Source: Bradyrhizobium sp. CIAT3101
GTDB taxonomy: Bacteria > Pseudomonadota > Alphaproteobacteria > Rhizobiales > Xanthobacteraceae
Reading direction: 5' to 3'
Assembly: GCF_029714945.1 (NCBI RefSeq)
Contig: NZ_CP121634.1
Span: forward strand, 1,075,001-1,139,000
Length of the DNA stretch: 64,000 nucleotides
Shown: positions 8,326-17,352 of the stretch, in pieces
Layout of the letters: each line of letters begins with the position of its first letter
Position numbering within the stretch: position 1 is the stretch's first letter
The notes under the pieces: generated by a model
What the model was told of the DNA's origin: nothing
Databases searched by the model: none
Seen by the model: only the letters and a program-made list of their open reading frames with translations
Made by a program: the position numbers and the translations under genes

Positions 8326-11300
8326 TCACGTACTTTTTAGACCCGCGCTCCAACTCTTCGGCAGTTGCACGTCGATCGTGCAGATCACCCCGCCCGCGGT
8401 GAACTCTCGCCGCACCGTCGCGTTCGGAATTGCTCTTTCAATCAGCTCGCTTCCGAAACCCTTCGTCTTCGGCTCCGCCGTCTTCGGGCCGCCGCGTTCC
8501 CGCCACACCACGTTAAGAACCGGCTGGCCATTTTGAGTCTGCAAGCGCCAATCCATGTCCACGGTGCCGGTCCGCTGCGAGAACGAGCCGTATTTTGCAG
8601 CGTTGGTCGCCAGCTCGTGGAACACCAGCCCAAACGGCGTTGCCAGGTCGGCGGGCAGGAACACCGGCTCGCCCGCAAGCCTGACGCGGCCGGGATCGCC
8701 GCTGACGTGAGCCTCCAATTGCTTGCGCACCAGCGTCGCGAGATCGGCGCCCTTCCATTCGGACTCTACCAGCAACGAATGGGCCGCGGCGAGCGCGGCG
8801 AGGCGGCCATCCAGGCGGTCGGTGAATTCCTCGTAGGACTTGCTGAAGCGCCGTGTCTGGTGCGCGATAGACTGCACGACCGTCAGCGTATTCTTGACGC
8901 GGTGGGTGAGTTCGCGGAGCAACAACGACTGCTGCGTTTCCCAGGCCTTGCGCTCGCTCACATCCCGCGTGCTCTCGAGCGCAAGCTGTTGTCCTCCGAC
9001 CGTCTCGAGGATGATGCGGCTCTCGACTGTCAATTCCCGGCCGTCCTTGGTCCTGTGCTTTAATTCGCCGCTCCAGCTGCCTTCCTCATGCAACTTGACT
9101 CGCAGATCGGCAAATGAGCTTCCAGGCACGATCGTGCCCAGCAACTGGTTCTTCTTCTTGCCTACCGCTTCATCGCGGCTGTAACCGTAGAGCTGCTCGC
9201 TGCCCCGGTTCCACTCCAAAATCGTGCCGCTGAACTCCCAGATGAAGATCGGATCGCGCGCAAGCTCCACCAGCTGTGTTTGCTGACGGATCCTGAGTTC
9301 GCTCGCCCTGAGCGCTTCTTCCGTGTGCCGCCGTTCCGTCATGTCGACAAAGGTGAGAACGACGCCGTCGATCTTGTCATCGACGGTGCGGTAGGGTCGC
9401 AAGCGAACATCGAACCAGCGATCGTCGCGGCTGCGGATTTCGTGGCTGATGGGCGTGAGGTTGGCGAGCACCTTGCGGGCGTCGCCAATCAAACCGTCAT
9501 ATTCCAGCCGGTGGGCGAAATCCGAGATCGGGCGTCCCTCGTCGCTCGGCGTGATGCTGAACAGCTCGGTGACCTGTTGCGTGAATCGCTTGATACGCAG
9601 GCTGGAATCAAGGAACAGCGTCCCGAAATCGGTCGCCGCCATCAGGTTCTGAAGGTCGCTGTGAGCGCGCGAGACTGCTTCCAGCTTCAGCTTGAGTTCG
9701 CTGTTGACGGTCTGCAGTTCTTCATTGATCGACTGCAGCTCTTCCTTGCTGGTTTCTAGCTCCTCGGAGGTCGAGCGGTATTCCTCGTTGATCGATTGCA
9801 GTTCCTCGTTGGCTGCGCGCAATTCCTCATTGGCGCTCTCGGATTCTTCGCGAGTCGTTCGCAGTCGAATTTGGGTCTGCTGCAACTCTTCACGCAGCCG
9901 GTTGATGATTTCGTTACCCTGGTCATTCTCGACCCACTGACCTTCGGGAAGCTGTTCGACCGCGCCACCTTCGATAAACAGCACGACGACCCGGGCTTCG
10001 CCGATCTCACCATGGTTGTCGGTGGGCTTGACGTGCATCAGCACCCGATGCGCTGCGCCATTGAAACGAACCGGAATGGGCATGCTAAGCCGGGGTTGCG
10101 AGCTTTCGAAGGCCCTGTGCAGGGCCGACCGTAGTTCGAACCGCAGTTCGGGCCGGACCAGATCGACGACATTGCCGCTGAGGGGGCCGCCGGAGGGCTG
10201 CAGGAAGCGTCCGGCATTTTCGGACATGTGCAGAACGCGATGCGACTGGTCGACCAGGATGCTGGGCGGCGCAAGTGTTTCGAGCGCCTGGCGGTGCGCG
10301 GCAGCCTCGCTCAGAAGCGCGCTGGTGCTGGGCGGTCTCATCGGTTGTGCGGCATGCTCGTGCATGACGGCTACGCCGCCGAGCAGGCGCGGCAGCAGAC
10401 GCAACTCGCCCGGCGCCGCCGAGGATTGGTAGATGCGCGCCTTGCGGTCGAACGTACGGAACTGCCCGTCCGGATTATCGGCGCTTTCCGATGTGCCGAG
10501 CATCAGGAAGCCGTCGGGGTTGAGCGCATAGTGAAACGTGTTGCACGCCATCTCCTGAAGGTCGCGATCCAGATAGATCAGCAGGTTACGGCAGGCGATG
10601 AGATCGAGTCGCGAGAACGGCGGATCCTTGAGCAGGCTGTGGCTCGCGAACAGCACGAGGTCGCGCAATTCCTGGCGAACGCGATAATGATCTCCCTCCT
10701 TCAAGAAAAAGCGCCGCAAGCGTTCTTCGCTGAGGTCGGCTTCGATGGCCGCGGGGTACTGGCCCTCTCGCGCCATTGCGAGCGCCTTGGTGTCGATGTC
10801 CGAGCCGAACACCTGGATCGTCGGCCGGATATCCTGTCGGGAGGCCTGCTCCAGCAGCAGCATCGCGACCGAATAGACTTCCTCACCGGTGGCACAGCCG
10901 GGCACCCAGACGCGGACCGTGCGATCGGAAAATTTACCATGAAACAGTTGCGGTATGACCTGCAGTTCGAGTGTCTGGAACGCTTCCTTGTCCCGGAAGA
11001 ATGAGGTCACTGAAATCAGGAGGTCGCCGAGCAGCGCCTGTGCCTCGTCGGGATTGTCGCGAAGCACGTCGTAATAAGCGTTTGGGCTGTCCGACCTCGT
11101 CACCTGCATGCGCCGCGCAATCCGGCGCAGGATTGTTGCCCGCTTGTATTTGGAGAAATCATGCCCGGTCCGGACCCGGACATGCGCGAGGATGCGCCGC
11201 AGCAGGTCAGGGTTCAACCCGCGCAGGCCCGACAGACCGCCGTTGCTTTTCTCGCGTACCAGTTCGATCAACCGCTGCGCGATCTCGCGTACCGGCAGGA

Positions 11301-11859
11301 TGAAGTCCGCGATGCCGGTTGCGATGGCGGCGCGTGGCATCGAGGGAAATTCCGCTTCGGCGGGATCCTGCACCAGAATGATGCCGCCGGACTCCTTGAC
11401 GGCTTTGACGCCGACCGCGCCGTCGGAGCCGGCGCCGGTCAGGATTACGGCGCAACCGTCGCCGTGCTGTTCTGCCAGCGAGCGGAAGAACAGGTCGATC
11501 GGCGAGCGCTTGCCGCGGGGCTCGTCGAATTCCGCGGTGGCGATCTCGTCGTCGGTGATGTGCAGACGGCGGTCGGGCGGAATGACGTAGACATGATCAG
11601 GTTGCAGTGGCACGGGATTGCCGACCTGCAGCACGGGCATCCGGGTGCGCGCGGCCAGGATATTCGACATCTCGCTGCGCATGTCCGGATCGAGATGCAC
11701 GACCACGACGTAGGCCGCGCCGGTTTTTTCAGGCAGCGCAGCGAATAGCTGCTGCAGCGCGCGGACACCGCCGGCAGAGGCGCCGATGCCGACCACGATG
11801 GTTTTGGGGCGGCCGGGCTCCGTTTCCTCGTTGCGCTCTTGGTCGCCGGCTTCAGCCAT
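8326..11859 (-). CDS. CheB-CheR-PAS-PAS-HWE hybrid sensor histidine kinase
   Basis: A 1177-residue cytoplasmic signalling protein. Domains in order: CheB-like methylesterase (GIGASAGG, VVHLDPD, GAGSDGAVG supply the Ser-His-Asp triad); CheR-like methyltransferase (about 215-480, with GCATGEEVYS binding SAM); a long coiled coil rich in NEELQSINEE repeats (about 660-740); two PAS domains; and an HWE/HisKA_2 kinase (ELTHRVKNTLTVVQSIAH carries the phospho-His; HELATNAAKYG is the N box). HWE kinases feed PhyR in alphaproteobacteria, so a role upstream of PhyR is plausible but inferred. A perfect EcfG-type promoter precedes it. Confidence 0.9.
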   Translation of the reverse strand: MAEAGDQERNEETEPGRPKTIVVGIGASAGGVRALQQLFAALPEKTGAAYVVVVHLDPDMRSEMSNILAARTRMPVLQVGNPVPLQPDHVYVIPPDRRLHITDDEIATAEFDEPRGKRSPIDLFFRSLAEQHGDGCAVILTGAGSDGAVGVKAVKESGGIILVQDPAEAEFPSMPRAAIATGIADFILPVREIAQRLIELVREKSNGGLSGLRGLNPDLLRRILAHVRVRTGHDFSKYKRATILRRIARRMQVTRSDSPNAYYDVLRDNPDEAQALLGDLLISVTSFFRDKEAFQTLELQVIPQLFHGKFSDRTVRVWVPGCATGEEVYSVAMLLLEQASRQDIRPTIQVFGSDIDTKALAMAREGQYPAAIEADLSEERLRRFFLKEGDHYRVRQELRDLVLFASHSLLKDPPFSRLDLIACRNLLIYLDRDLQEMACNTFHYALNPDGFLMLGTSESADNPDGQFRTFDRKARIYQSSAAPGELRLLPRLLGGVAVMHEHAAQPMRPPSTSALLSEAAAHRQALETLAPPSILVDQSHRVLHMSENAGRFLQPSGGPLSGNVVDLVRPELRFELRSALHRAFESSQPRLSMPIPVRFNGAAHRVLMHVKPTDNHGEIGEARVVVLFIEGGAVEQLPEGQWVENDQGNEIINRLREELQQTQIRLRTTREESESANEELRAANEELQSINEEYRSTSEELETSKEELQSINEELQTVNSELKLKLEAVSRAHSDLQNLMAATDFGTLFLDSSLRIKRFTQQVTELFSITPSDEGRPISDFAHRLEYDGLIGDARKVLANLTPISHEIRSRDDRWFDVRLRPYRTVDDKIDGVVLTFVDMTERRHTEEALRASELRIRQQTQLVELARDPIFIWEFSGTILEWNRGSEQLYGYSRDEAVGKKKNQLLGTIVPGSSFADLRVKLHEEGSWSGELKHRTKDGRELTVESRIILETVGGQQLALESTRDVSERKAWETQQSLLLRELTHRVKNTLTVVQSIAHQTRRFSKSYEEFTDRLDGRLAALAAAHSLLVESEWKGADLATLVRKQLEAHVSGDPGRVRLAGEPVFLPADLATPFGLVFHELATNAAKYGSFSQRTGTVDMDWRLQTQNGQPVLNVVWRERGGPKTAEPKTKGFGSELIERAIPNATVRREFTAGGVICTIDVQLPKSWSAGLKST

Positions 11860-11972
11860 TGCGCAGGCTCACTTTCTTATCGGTCGCGTATTCGGTCATG
11901 GACAGCATTTGGCTCAATTATCGGGATTTCGGCAAGGAAATACAGCGACATGCCAAATTCGGAACGAATGGC

Positions 11973-11997
11973 GGTCCGGGGGGTTCCCCTACGGAAG
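11973..11997 (-). promoter_or_regulatory. EcfG-type promoter GGAAC-N16-CGTT before the HWE kinase
   Basis: On the minus strand GGAAC (11997-11993) and CGTT (11976-11973) are exactly 16 nt apart. The predicted start lies about 107 nt upstream of the kinase ATG. The same segment read on the plus strand gives GGAAC-N16-GGTT (11971-11995), so it could also serve the CheB gene at 12014. Confidence 0.7.
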
Positions 11998-12013
11998 CCG
12001 GGAGGCACGTGCG

Positions 12014-13036
12014 ATGACTAATCGGGATATTCTGGCCATCGGGACCTCCGCCGGCGGCTTCGACGCATTGCGCTTCCTCGCTCGCGAGTTCTCGCCGGAT
12101 TTTCCCGCCGCCGTGGTGGTGACCATTCACCTGTCGAACCAGTTCCGTTCGGAGCTCGACGCGATCCTGACCCAAGCGGGTCCGCTGCCGGCCAGTTTTG
12201 CAGCCGATGGCGAGAAGCTGAAGAGAAGTCACATTTATATTGCGCCAACCGAGCGCCATCTCATCGTGGAGAACGGGAAGTTGCGGTTGGGATCGGGGCC
12301 GCGCGAAAACAACGCCCGGCCGGCGCTCGATCCGCTGTTTCGGTCAGCCGCCCTGTGCTGCGGCCCGCGGAGCGTTGGCGCTGTCCTCACCGGGACGCTA
12401 GGAGACGGCGCTGCTGGCCTGCAGGCGCTGAAGCAGTCCGGCGGCGTTACTGTGGTGCAAGACCCAAGCGATGCGGCTTTTTCGGAGATGCCGGCCACGG
12501 CGCTGCTGCGTTCGCAACCCGACCATGTCGTGAGCCTCGCAGGGATGCCAGCGCTGTTCGAAAAACTGGCGCGGCAGCCGGCAGGTGAAACGAGGCCGGT
12601 TGCAAGCAGCCTCGAATATGAAGTCAACGTCGCAAGCGGTGGACGCGGCAGCATGAATGAAATGGATCGCATCGGAAACCGGTCGGTACTCGCCTGTCCG
12701 GACTGTCACGGCATCATGTGGGAAATCAACCAGGGCGAACTCGTGCGGTACCGATGCCATGTCGGCCATGCCTATACGGCCGAAATCATGAGCGTCGCGC
12801 TCGACGAGAATTTGAAGCGGGCGTTCGGCAGCGCGTTGCGGGCGCTTGCCGAACGCACGGCCCTTGCCAGAAAGCTGGAGGCGCAGGCGAGCGCGAGCGG
12901 CCAGACCAGGATTGCCGAGTCGTGGGCGGCCAAGGCGGTCGAGTTCGAAGCGGAAGCCAGGGTGATCCACGATTCGATCCGTCGCACCGAGGAGATCGCC
13001 GCGCGTTTCACAGATGGGGAGGGAACTTCATATTGA
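12014..13036 (+). CDS. CheB-type protein-glutamate methylesterase with C-terminal Cys motif
   Basis: A 340-residue CheB catalytic domain without an N-terminal receiver: GTSAGGFDAL, VTIHLSNQ and TGTLGDGAAG supply the Ser-His-Asp triad. The C-terminal third has a possible metal-binding motif CPDCHG followed by CHVGHAYT, then a helical tail. Ribosome site ggagg lies 8 nt before the ATG. It is divergent from the CheB-CheR kinase gene. Such orphan CheB proteins are found with non-chemotactic stress signalling; its target is unknown. Confidence 0.85.
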   Translation: MTNRDILAIGTSAGGFDALRFLAREFSPDFPAAVVVTIHLSNQFRSELDAILTQAGPLPASFAADGEKLKRSHIYIAPTERHLIVENGKLRLGSGPRENNARPALDPLFRSAALCCGPRSVGAVLTGTLGDGAAGLQALKQSGGVTVVQDPSDAAFSEMPATALLRSQPDHVVSLAGMPALFEKLARQPAGETRPVASSLEYEVNVASGGRGSMNEMDRIGNRSVLACPDCHGIMWEINQGELVRYRCHVGHAYTAEIMSVALDENLKRAFGSALRALAERTALARKLEAQASASGQTRIAESWAAKAVEFEAEARVIHDSIRRTEEIAARFTDGEGTSY

Positions 13037-13181
13037 TGGAACCCTCGGCAACTAGGGCGGTACGATTGGGACCGCAGGCCTGTCGCATTTTTGATGGCGC
13101 AGACCCCCGCTCCGACATTTTGCTAGTGTCCATCCGGCCGCTCTGGAGGTTACAATCGGGCACAGGACGGGATAGACGGCC

Positions 13182-13679
13182 GTGCTTTTCAAGCTTAATG
13201 CGCATATCCTGAAATGCCTCGAGCGTGCCTCCGATGCGGAGCAGCGCGCTCTGCAGTCGACTGATCCCGCGACCCGTTCAGACCATGAAAAGCTGGCGCA
13301 GAGCTGGCGGCACCTGGCGCGCAGCTTTCAGTTCGTCGAAAGCCTTGAACGCTTCTTGTCCGAAACGGACCGCATCAAGCAAGGCGTTCTTCCTCCCGAA
13401 TTGCTGGCTGGCGTAGAGGAACAGCCGGCGGCTCCCGAAAGCAAGCCGATCGTCCGGCGCCATCGGGTCAGGCATGAGATTTCCTTCAAGGACCGCCTTC
13501 TCAAAACCGCGCAAAAGGCGCGCGAGGAGGCAGCGACGCTACCTGCAGGGCCCGCGCGCGAACATTTGTTGCAAAAGGCCAGACAGAGCGAAACTGCAGC
13601 AGGTATTGATGATTGGATTTCGTCGCCGGGTTCGCAGGCGCCGGCCATTCTCGACTTCCTGAGGAAGCCCAAATGTTGA
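13182..13679 (+). CDS. Hypothetical helical protein, paralogue of the 13823-14035 product
   Basis: A 165-residue, charged, mainly helical protein starting at GTG. The N-terminus (CLERASDAEQRALQSTDP, then HEKLAQSWRHLARSF) resembles a common Bradyrhizobium family of unknown function. The C-terminal part, GPAREHLLQKARQSETA followed by DDW, aligns with the small convergent protein at 13823-14035. No function can be assigned. It sits within the stress-signalling group. Confidence 0.65.
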   Translation: MLFKLNAHILKCLERASDAEQRALQSTDPATRSDHEKLAQSWRHLARSFQFVESLERFLSETDRIKQGVLPPELLAGVEEQPAAPESKPIVRRHRVRHEISFKDRLLKTAQKAREEAATLPAGPAREHLLQKARQSETAAGIDDWISSPGSQAPAILDFLRKPKC

Positions 13680-13706
13680 TCCTAGCGGTTGCAACGCCGG
13701 GCGGCG

Positions 13707-13817
13707 TTACATCGTCATGGTCAGAATGATATAGACGAGGCTGCCGGCCAATACGGCGCACCAAGCGACAGAGGCGGCGAAGAGCAAAGTCTCGCGGGTT
13801 GCTCGCAACTGGGCCAT
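13707..13817 (-). CDS. Tiny single-pass membrane protein
   Basis: A 36-residue open frame starting MAQLRATRETLLF with one hydrophobic helix (about residues 11-33) and ending TMTM. Its ATG lies 5 nt after the stop of the upstream gene on the same strand, which suggests translational coupling and is the main reason to call it. The ribosome site is weak. Function unknown. Confidence 0.45.
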   Translation of the reverse strand: MAQLRATRETLLFAASVAWCAVLAGSLVYIILTMTM

Positions 13818-13822
13818 AGGCG

Positions 13823-14035
13823 TCAACTTTGTGGCGATTTGGGCAATTGCAGTCCCGGCGGCTTCAACCATTCGCTTATCTGCACGCCTGTTTCAGCCTG
13901 CCGGGCTTTGCGGATTACAGAATCCCGCACGGCTCCGGGTCGAAGCAATTTTGCTTTGGCGTGCAAGCGCTGGGCTTCTTTGGACAATCGTTTTTCGAGG
14001 GATTCAGTCTGCTTGATGCGTTTACGCTTGGTCAT
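13823..14035 (-). CDS. Hypothetical small basic protein
   Basis: A 70-residue protein starting MTKRKRIKQTES, with a ggagg ribosome site about 7 nt upstream; a longer in-frame extension to 14134 lacks one. The C-terminal half (GAVRDSVIRKARQAETG, ISEWLKPPG) matches the end of the protein at 13182-13679, so the two are paralogues facing each other. A near-consensus EcfG promoter precedes it. Function unknown. Confidence 0.6.
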   Translation of the reverse strand: MTKRKRIKQTESLEKRLSKEAQRLHAKAKLLRPGAVRDSVIRKARQAETGVQISEWLKPPGLQLPKSPQS

Positions 14036-14061
14036 CGTGCCGCCTCCCGATTGCGGCCGAC

Positions 14062-14086
14062 AACCGAGCGCCTGACCGGGCGTTCC
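14062..14086 (-). promoter_or_regulatory. Probable EcfG-type promoter (GGAAC-N16-GGTT)
   Basis: Minus-strand GGAAC (14086-14082) and GGTT (14065-14062) are separated by 16 nt, one base off the consensus. The distance to the ATG at 14035 is short and plausible. A second GGAAC follows upstream without a matching -10. Confidence 0.45.
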
Positions 14087-14397
14087 TAAGGTTCCTATTT
14101 TCCGCCGCCCGCTCCCCTGAGAAGGCGTTTCCAAATCGGCTTGGCTTAGCTAGCCCACCGCGCTCTGTCGCGACAGAGATCGCCCCCGCACGCCGTTTGC
14201 CGCACAACTTCATGGGATTGTTGGCGTCTCTGTTTAGGGCCTCTTCGTGCCCTAGCGCTTCCTCAGATCAGCGAACTCTTGCCTGAGTACATCCAGGGCG
14301 GTTCTGACCTTGGGCAGATCCGCCATGGAGCCGCGTTCAATGCTCGTAGCAGAAAGTGATTTGCGAAGTTATTCTTGTTGGGTCGTGGGAGCACGCA

Positions 14398-14901
14398 ATG
14401 TCCAAAGCAATTGCCGTCCTGGGCTCCGCTCTGTTCTTCGTCGTTGCGCCGTTGGTGCTGGCAGGCTTCGTTCCCTGGTGGGTCACGCAGTGGGAGTTTC
14501 GGCCAGCTTTTCTCGGCGTCGGTCTAACCCGTATCCTCGGCAGTATGTTGATCCTCGTCGGCGTGCCCGGACTTGTGGATTCATTCTCCCGTTTTGCGCT
14601 GCAGGGGCTGGGGACGCCCGCCCCGATCGCGCCGACACAAAAGCTGGTAGTGACTGGCCTTTATCGCTACGTGCGAAATCCGATCTACATCGCGGTCGTC
14701 GCAGTCATTTTTGGTCAGGCCCTTTTGTTTGGTGACTGGCGTCTCCTCTGGTACGGCGCGCTACTCTGGCTCTTTTTCCATGGCTTTGTGGTGATGTACG
14801 AAGAACCGACGCTCAAGCAAACATTCGGCGCGGAGTACGAGAGCTTTCGGACTAGTGTGCCGCGCTGGATTCCGCGGTTGACGCCATGGCGAGCCGCATA
14901 A
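14398..14901 (+). CDS. Isoprenylcysteine carboxyl methyltransferase-like membrane protein
   Basis: A 167-residue integral membrane protein with about four hydrophobic segments. The conserved C-terminal block LYRYVRNPIYIAVVAV followed by YEEPTLKQTFGAEYESF is the SAM-binding signature of the ICMT/PEMT-like family (phospholipid or small-molecule methyltransferases in bacteria). I chose MSKAIAV as start because of the ggga site just upstream; 14356 is an alternative. The substrate is unknown. No clear operon partner. Confidence 0.75.
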   Translation: MSKAIAVLGSALFFVVAPLVLAGFVPWWVTQWEFRPAFLGVGLTRILGSMLILVGVPGLVDSFSRFALQGLGTPAPIAPTQKLVVTGLYRYVRNPIYIAVVAVIFGQALLFGDWRLLWYGALLWLFFHGFVVMYEEPTLKQTFGAEYESFRTSVPRWIPRLTPWRAA

Positions 14902-14920
14902 AGGAATCGCTGCAAGGTCG

Positions 14921-16228
14921 CTATCTCGCGAACGCGGCCTCCATCGCCTTCCTGGTCCTGATCGTCTCGTTGTTCGCATCGAACTCGACATCGCTCCAGC
15001 GCACGATCTCGCCGTGCGCGACGTCGTGCTTCAACTTGAGGCGATGCGCGAGGCCGATCGGCAGGGCGCCGGCCTTGAGGCTCGCGTCCGCCGGCACCAG
15101 CTTGCCCCACACGGTGTAGCCGCCTTCGCCGTCCAGCATCTCGCCGGCGCGCAAATTGCGCTTGGCAACCGATGCGACGTCGCCGCGGAAGCCGTAAGGC
15201 TGCCCGGTCGGTTCGCCCCGCAGTGCCGCCGACAGCACCGAGATGTTCAGCTCGAGCCCGATCAGGTGATAGGGCTTGTACATCGCGGCGAAACGTCCGC
15301 TCGCATCGGTCTTCAGGCCGTATTGCTTGAAGCAATCCGCGGCATAGTCGTTCGGCGCCTCCAGCACGACATAGACGCCCCAGCGCAGATCGCGAAACAC
15401 CGGCCGGCCGTCGCGCTCGAGCGACGAGACGACTTCGACGACGCCCGACCGCTCCAGCACGCCGCCCTTGTCGCTGGGCCGCATGATGTGCGGGAGATCG
15501 TCGACGCCGCAGGGCGGAAACAGCAGGCCGCCCTTGGGCACGTCGAGCCCGCAGGCGTTCGCGATCGCGGCCATCTCGATCGCCGACTTGGTGCCGTCGA
15601 GGAAGGAGTTGAACATTTGCGGATTCATGCCGGCCGACTGCGCTTCGCCGGCGGTCAGACCATAGTGCTGCCAGACGCCATCCGGCGTCACGTCGTGGTA
15701 GGCCGGCAGATATTTTGTGCCCTTGCCGGCGGCGACGACGCGGAAGCCGGTGGCGCGAGCCCAGTCGACCATTTCGGCGGTCAGCGCCGGCTGGTCGCCA
15801 TAGGCGAGCGAATAGACCACGCCTGCCTTGCGCGCTTCCTCGGCGAGCAGGGGGCCGGCCAGCACGTCGGCTTCGACATTCACCATCACGACATGCTTGC
15901 CCGCCGCGATCGCGGCGCGCGCGTGCTTGATGCCGACGGCGGGATTGCCGGTCGCCTCCACCACCACATCCATCGCACCGCCGGCGATGGCGCGTGCGCC
16001 GTCATCGGTGAACACGGTGGCGGCGATCCGCTCGGCGCTCCAGCCGACGGTGCGGCAGGCCTCGCGTGCGCGGTCGCGGTCGATGTCGACGATAACAGGC
16101 ACTTCCAGGCCGGGCGTGTGTGGGACCTGCGCCAGAAACATCGAGCCGAATTTACCGGCGCCGATCAGCGCGACACGAACAGGCATTCCGGCGGACGCGC
16201 GGGCCTGGAGGATGCGGAAGAGGTTCAT
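14921..16228 (-). CDS. NAD-dependent dehydrogenase with C-terminal SAF domain (homoserine-dehydrogenase-like)
   Basis: A 435-residue protein. The N-terminal Rossmann domain has RVALIGAGKFGSMF (about 18) and the EATGNP segment of Gfo/Idh/MocA-like dehydrogenases. The C-terminal third (VASVAKRNLRAGEMLDGEG) is a SAF domain, as in the DRL family that oxidises sugar-acid-like substrates. It is followed on the same strand by a repeat, a phytanoyl-CoA-dioxygenase-like gene and a GntR regulator, suggesting one catabolic unit controlled by that regulator. Substrate not known. Confidence 0.75.
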   Translation of the reverse strand: MNLFRILQARASAGMPVRVALIGAGKFGSMFLAQVPHTPGLEVPVIVDIDRDRAREACRTVGWSAERIAATVFTDDGARAIAGGAMDVVVEATGNPAVGIKHARAAIAAGKHVVMVNVEADVLAGPLLAEEARKAGVVYSLAYGDQPALTAEMVDWARATGFRVVAAGKGTKYLPAYHDVTPDGVWQHYGLTAGEAQSAGMNPQMFNSFLDGTKSAIEMAAIANACGLDVPKGGLLFPPCGVDDLPHIMRPSDKGGVLERSGVVEVVSSLERDGRPVFRDLRWGVYVVLEAPNDYAADCFKQYGLKTDASGRFAAMYKPYHLIGLELNISVLSAALRGEPTGQPYGFRGDVASVAKRNLRAGEMLDGEGGYTVWGKLVPADASLKAGALPIGLAHRLKLKHDVAHGEIVRWSDVEFDANNETIRTRKAMEAAFAR

Positions 16229-16270
16229 GGGAATTCCGATGTTCAGCGTTGCTGATGCAGCTGCGCTCAG

Positions 16271-16397
16271 TTCACCTCTCCCCGGAGGGGAGAGGTCGGT
16301 TTGTGCAGCAAACCGGGTGAGGGGCCGCAGCTCCGACGAGAGGCCTTAACCCCTCACCCGGCGCTTCGCGCCGACCTCTCCCAAAGGGAGAGGTGAA
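16271..16397. repeat. Intergenic palindromic repeat (TTCACCTCTCCC family)
   Basis: Terminal inverted repeats TTCACCTCTCCC and GGGAGAGGTGAA enclose further complementary blocks (CCGGGTGAGGGG / CCCCTCACCCGG). The structure is related to the element at 26646-26782. It lies between two same-strand genes. Confidence 0.8.
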
Positions 16398-16417
16398 TCT
16401 CGCCCGTGGCTCCGACC

Positions 16418-17218
16418 TTACTCCGCCGCCTGCCGCGGTGCCCGCGCCAGCCGCACCAGCGCGTCGTCATCCACCGTCTTGATCGGCGTGAAATCGCGAT
16501 GCGCGATGTAGTCCGCCCGCGTCGGGGTGCGGATGTAGTTCGAGACCGCGTTCAAGGTCAGGTACACGATCTTGCGCGGATAGGGCGTGATGTTGCCGCT
16601 CGAGCCGTGCACGAGATTGCCGTGGAACATCAGCATGCCGCCGGGCTTGCCGGTCGGCGCCACGATGCCGCCCTGCTTGACCAGCCGCGTCACCGTGTCT
16701 TCGTCCAGAGTCCACAACGGATACGACGTGGTGGAGAGATCATGCGAGGCCTGCAGATCGCCGGCATTCTGGCTGCGTGGCACCAGCATCAAGGGGCCGT
16801 TGATCGGCATCACCTCGTCGAGGAAGATCGCGATGTTCATCGCGCGCGGCTCCGGCATGCCGTCGTCGCGCTTCCAGGTGCCGTAATCCTGGTGCCATTG
16901 CCAGACGTCGCCGGTGAAGGCCGATTTCGCGTTGATCTTGAACTGGTGCATGTAAACCGGCTCGCCGAACACCTGCTCGACCGGATCGATCATGCGCGGA
17001 TGCGCGCCCAGAACGCCGAAAGCTTCGTTGTAGAGATGCGCGGCAAAGGCGGTCCGTGGTGCGCCGCTCTTCTCGCGCCAGACCTCCGGCCGGTTGGCGT
17101 CGTAAATGCCGACCGCTTCGCGCGCGAGAAGGTCGACCTCTTCCTGGTTGAACAGCTCGGGCAGGAACAGCCAACCCTCGCGGTGGAAGAACTCCAATTG
17201 CTCCTGAGACAGTTTCAT
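16418..17218 (-). CDS. Phytanoyl-CoA dioxygenase (PhyH) family Fe(II)/2-oxoglutarate oxygenase
   Basis: A 266-residue cytoplasmic oxygenase. WQWHQDYGTW carries the His-x-Asp iron ligands, the distal His is in GNLVHGSSGN, and PYPRKIVYLTLNAV contains the likely 2-oxoglutarate-binding Arg. Start at 17218 with aaggagg upstream. Relatives hydroxylate small molecules (ectoine, phytanoyl-CoA); the substrate here is unknown. It lies between the SAF-domain dehydrogenase and the GntR regulator, all on the minus strand. Confidence 0.85.
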   Translation of the reverse strand: MKLSQEQLEFFHREGWLFLPELFNQEEVDLLAREAVGIYDANRPEVWREKSGAPRTAFAAHLYNEAFGVLGAHPRMIDPVEQVFGEPVYMHQFKINAKSAFTGDVWQWHQDYGTWKRDDGMPEPRAMNIAIFLDEVMPINGPLMLVPRSQNAGDLQASHDLSTTSYPLWTLDEDTVTRLVKQGGIVAPTGKPGGMLMFHGNLVHGSSGNITPYPRKIVYLTLNAVSNYIRTPTRADYIAHRDFTPIKTVDDDALVRLARAPRQAAE

Positions 17219-17257
17219 GGGTCGTCCTCCTTGGTCTTGATTATTTGTTCTCTCTTC

Positions 17258-17342
17258 GTCATGGCCGGGCTTGACCCGGCCATCCACGTCTTTGCTCCAC
17301 GCTCGAAGAACGTGGATGCCCGGCACAAGGCCGGGCGTGACG
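17258..17342. repeat. Intergenic palindromic repeat (GTCATGGCCGGGC family)
   Basis: Nested inverted repeats: GTCATGGCCGGGCTTG pairs imperfectly with CAAGGCCGGGCGTGAC, and inside it CCGGCCATCCACG pairs with CGTGGATGCCCGG. This is a common Bradyrhizobium intergenic element. Confidence 0.75.
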
Positions 17343-17352
17343 GTGTGCGTCG

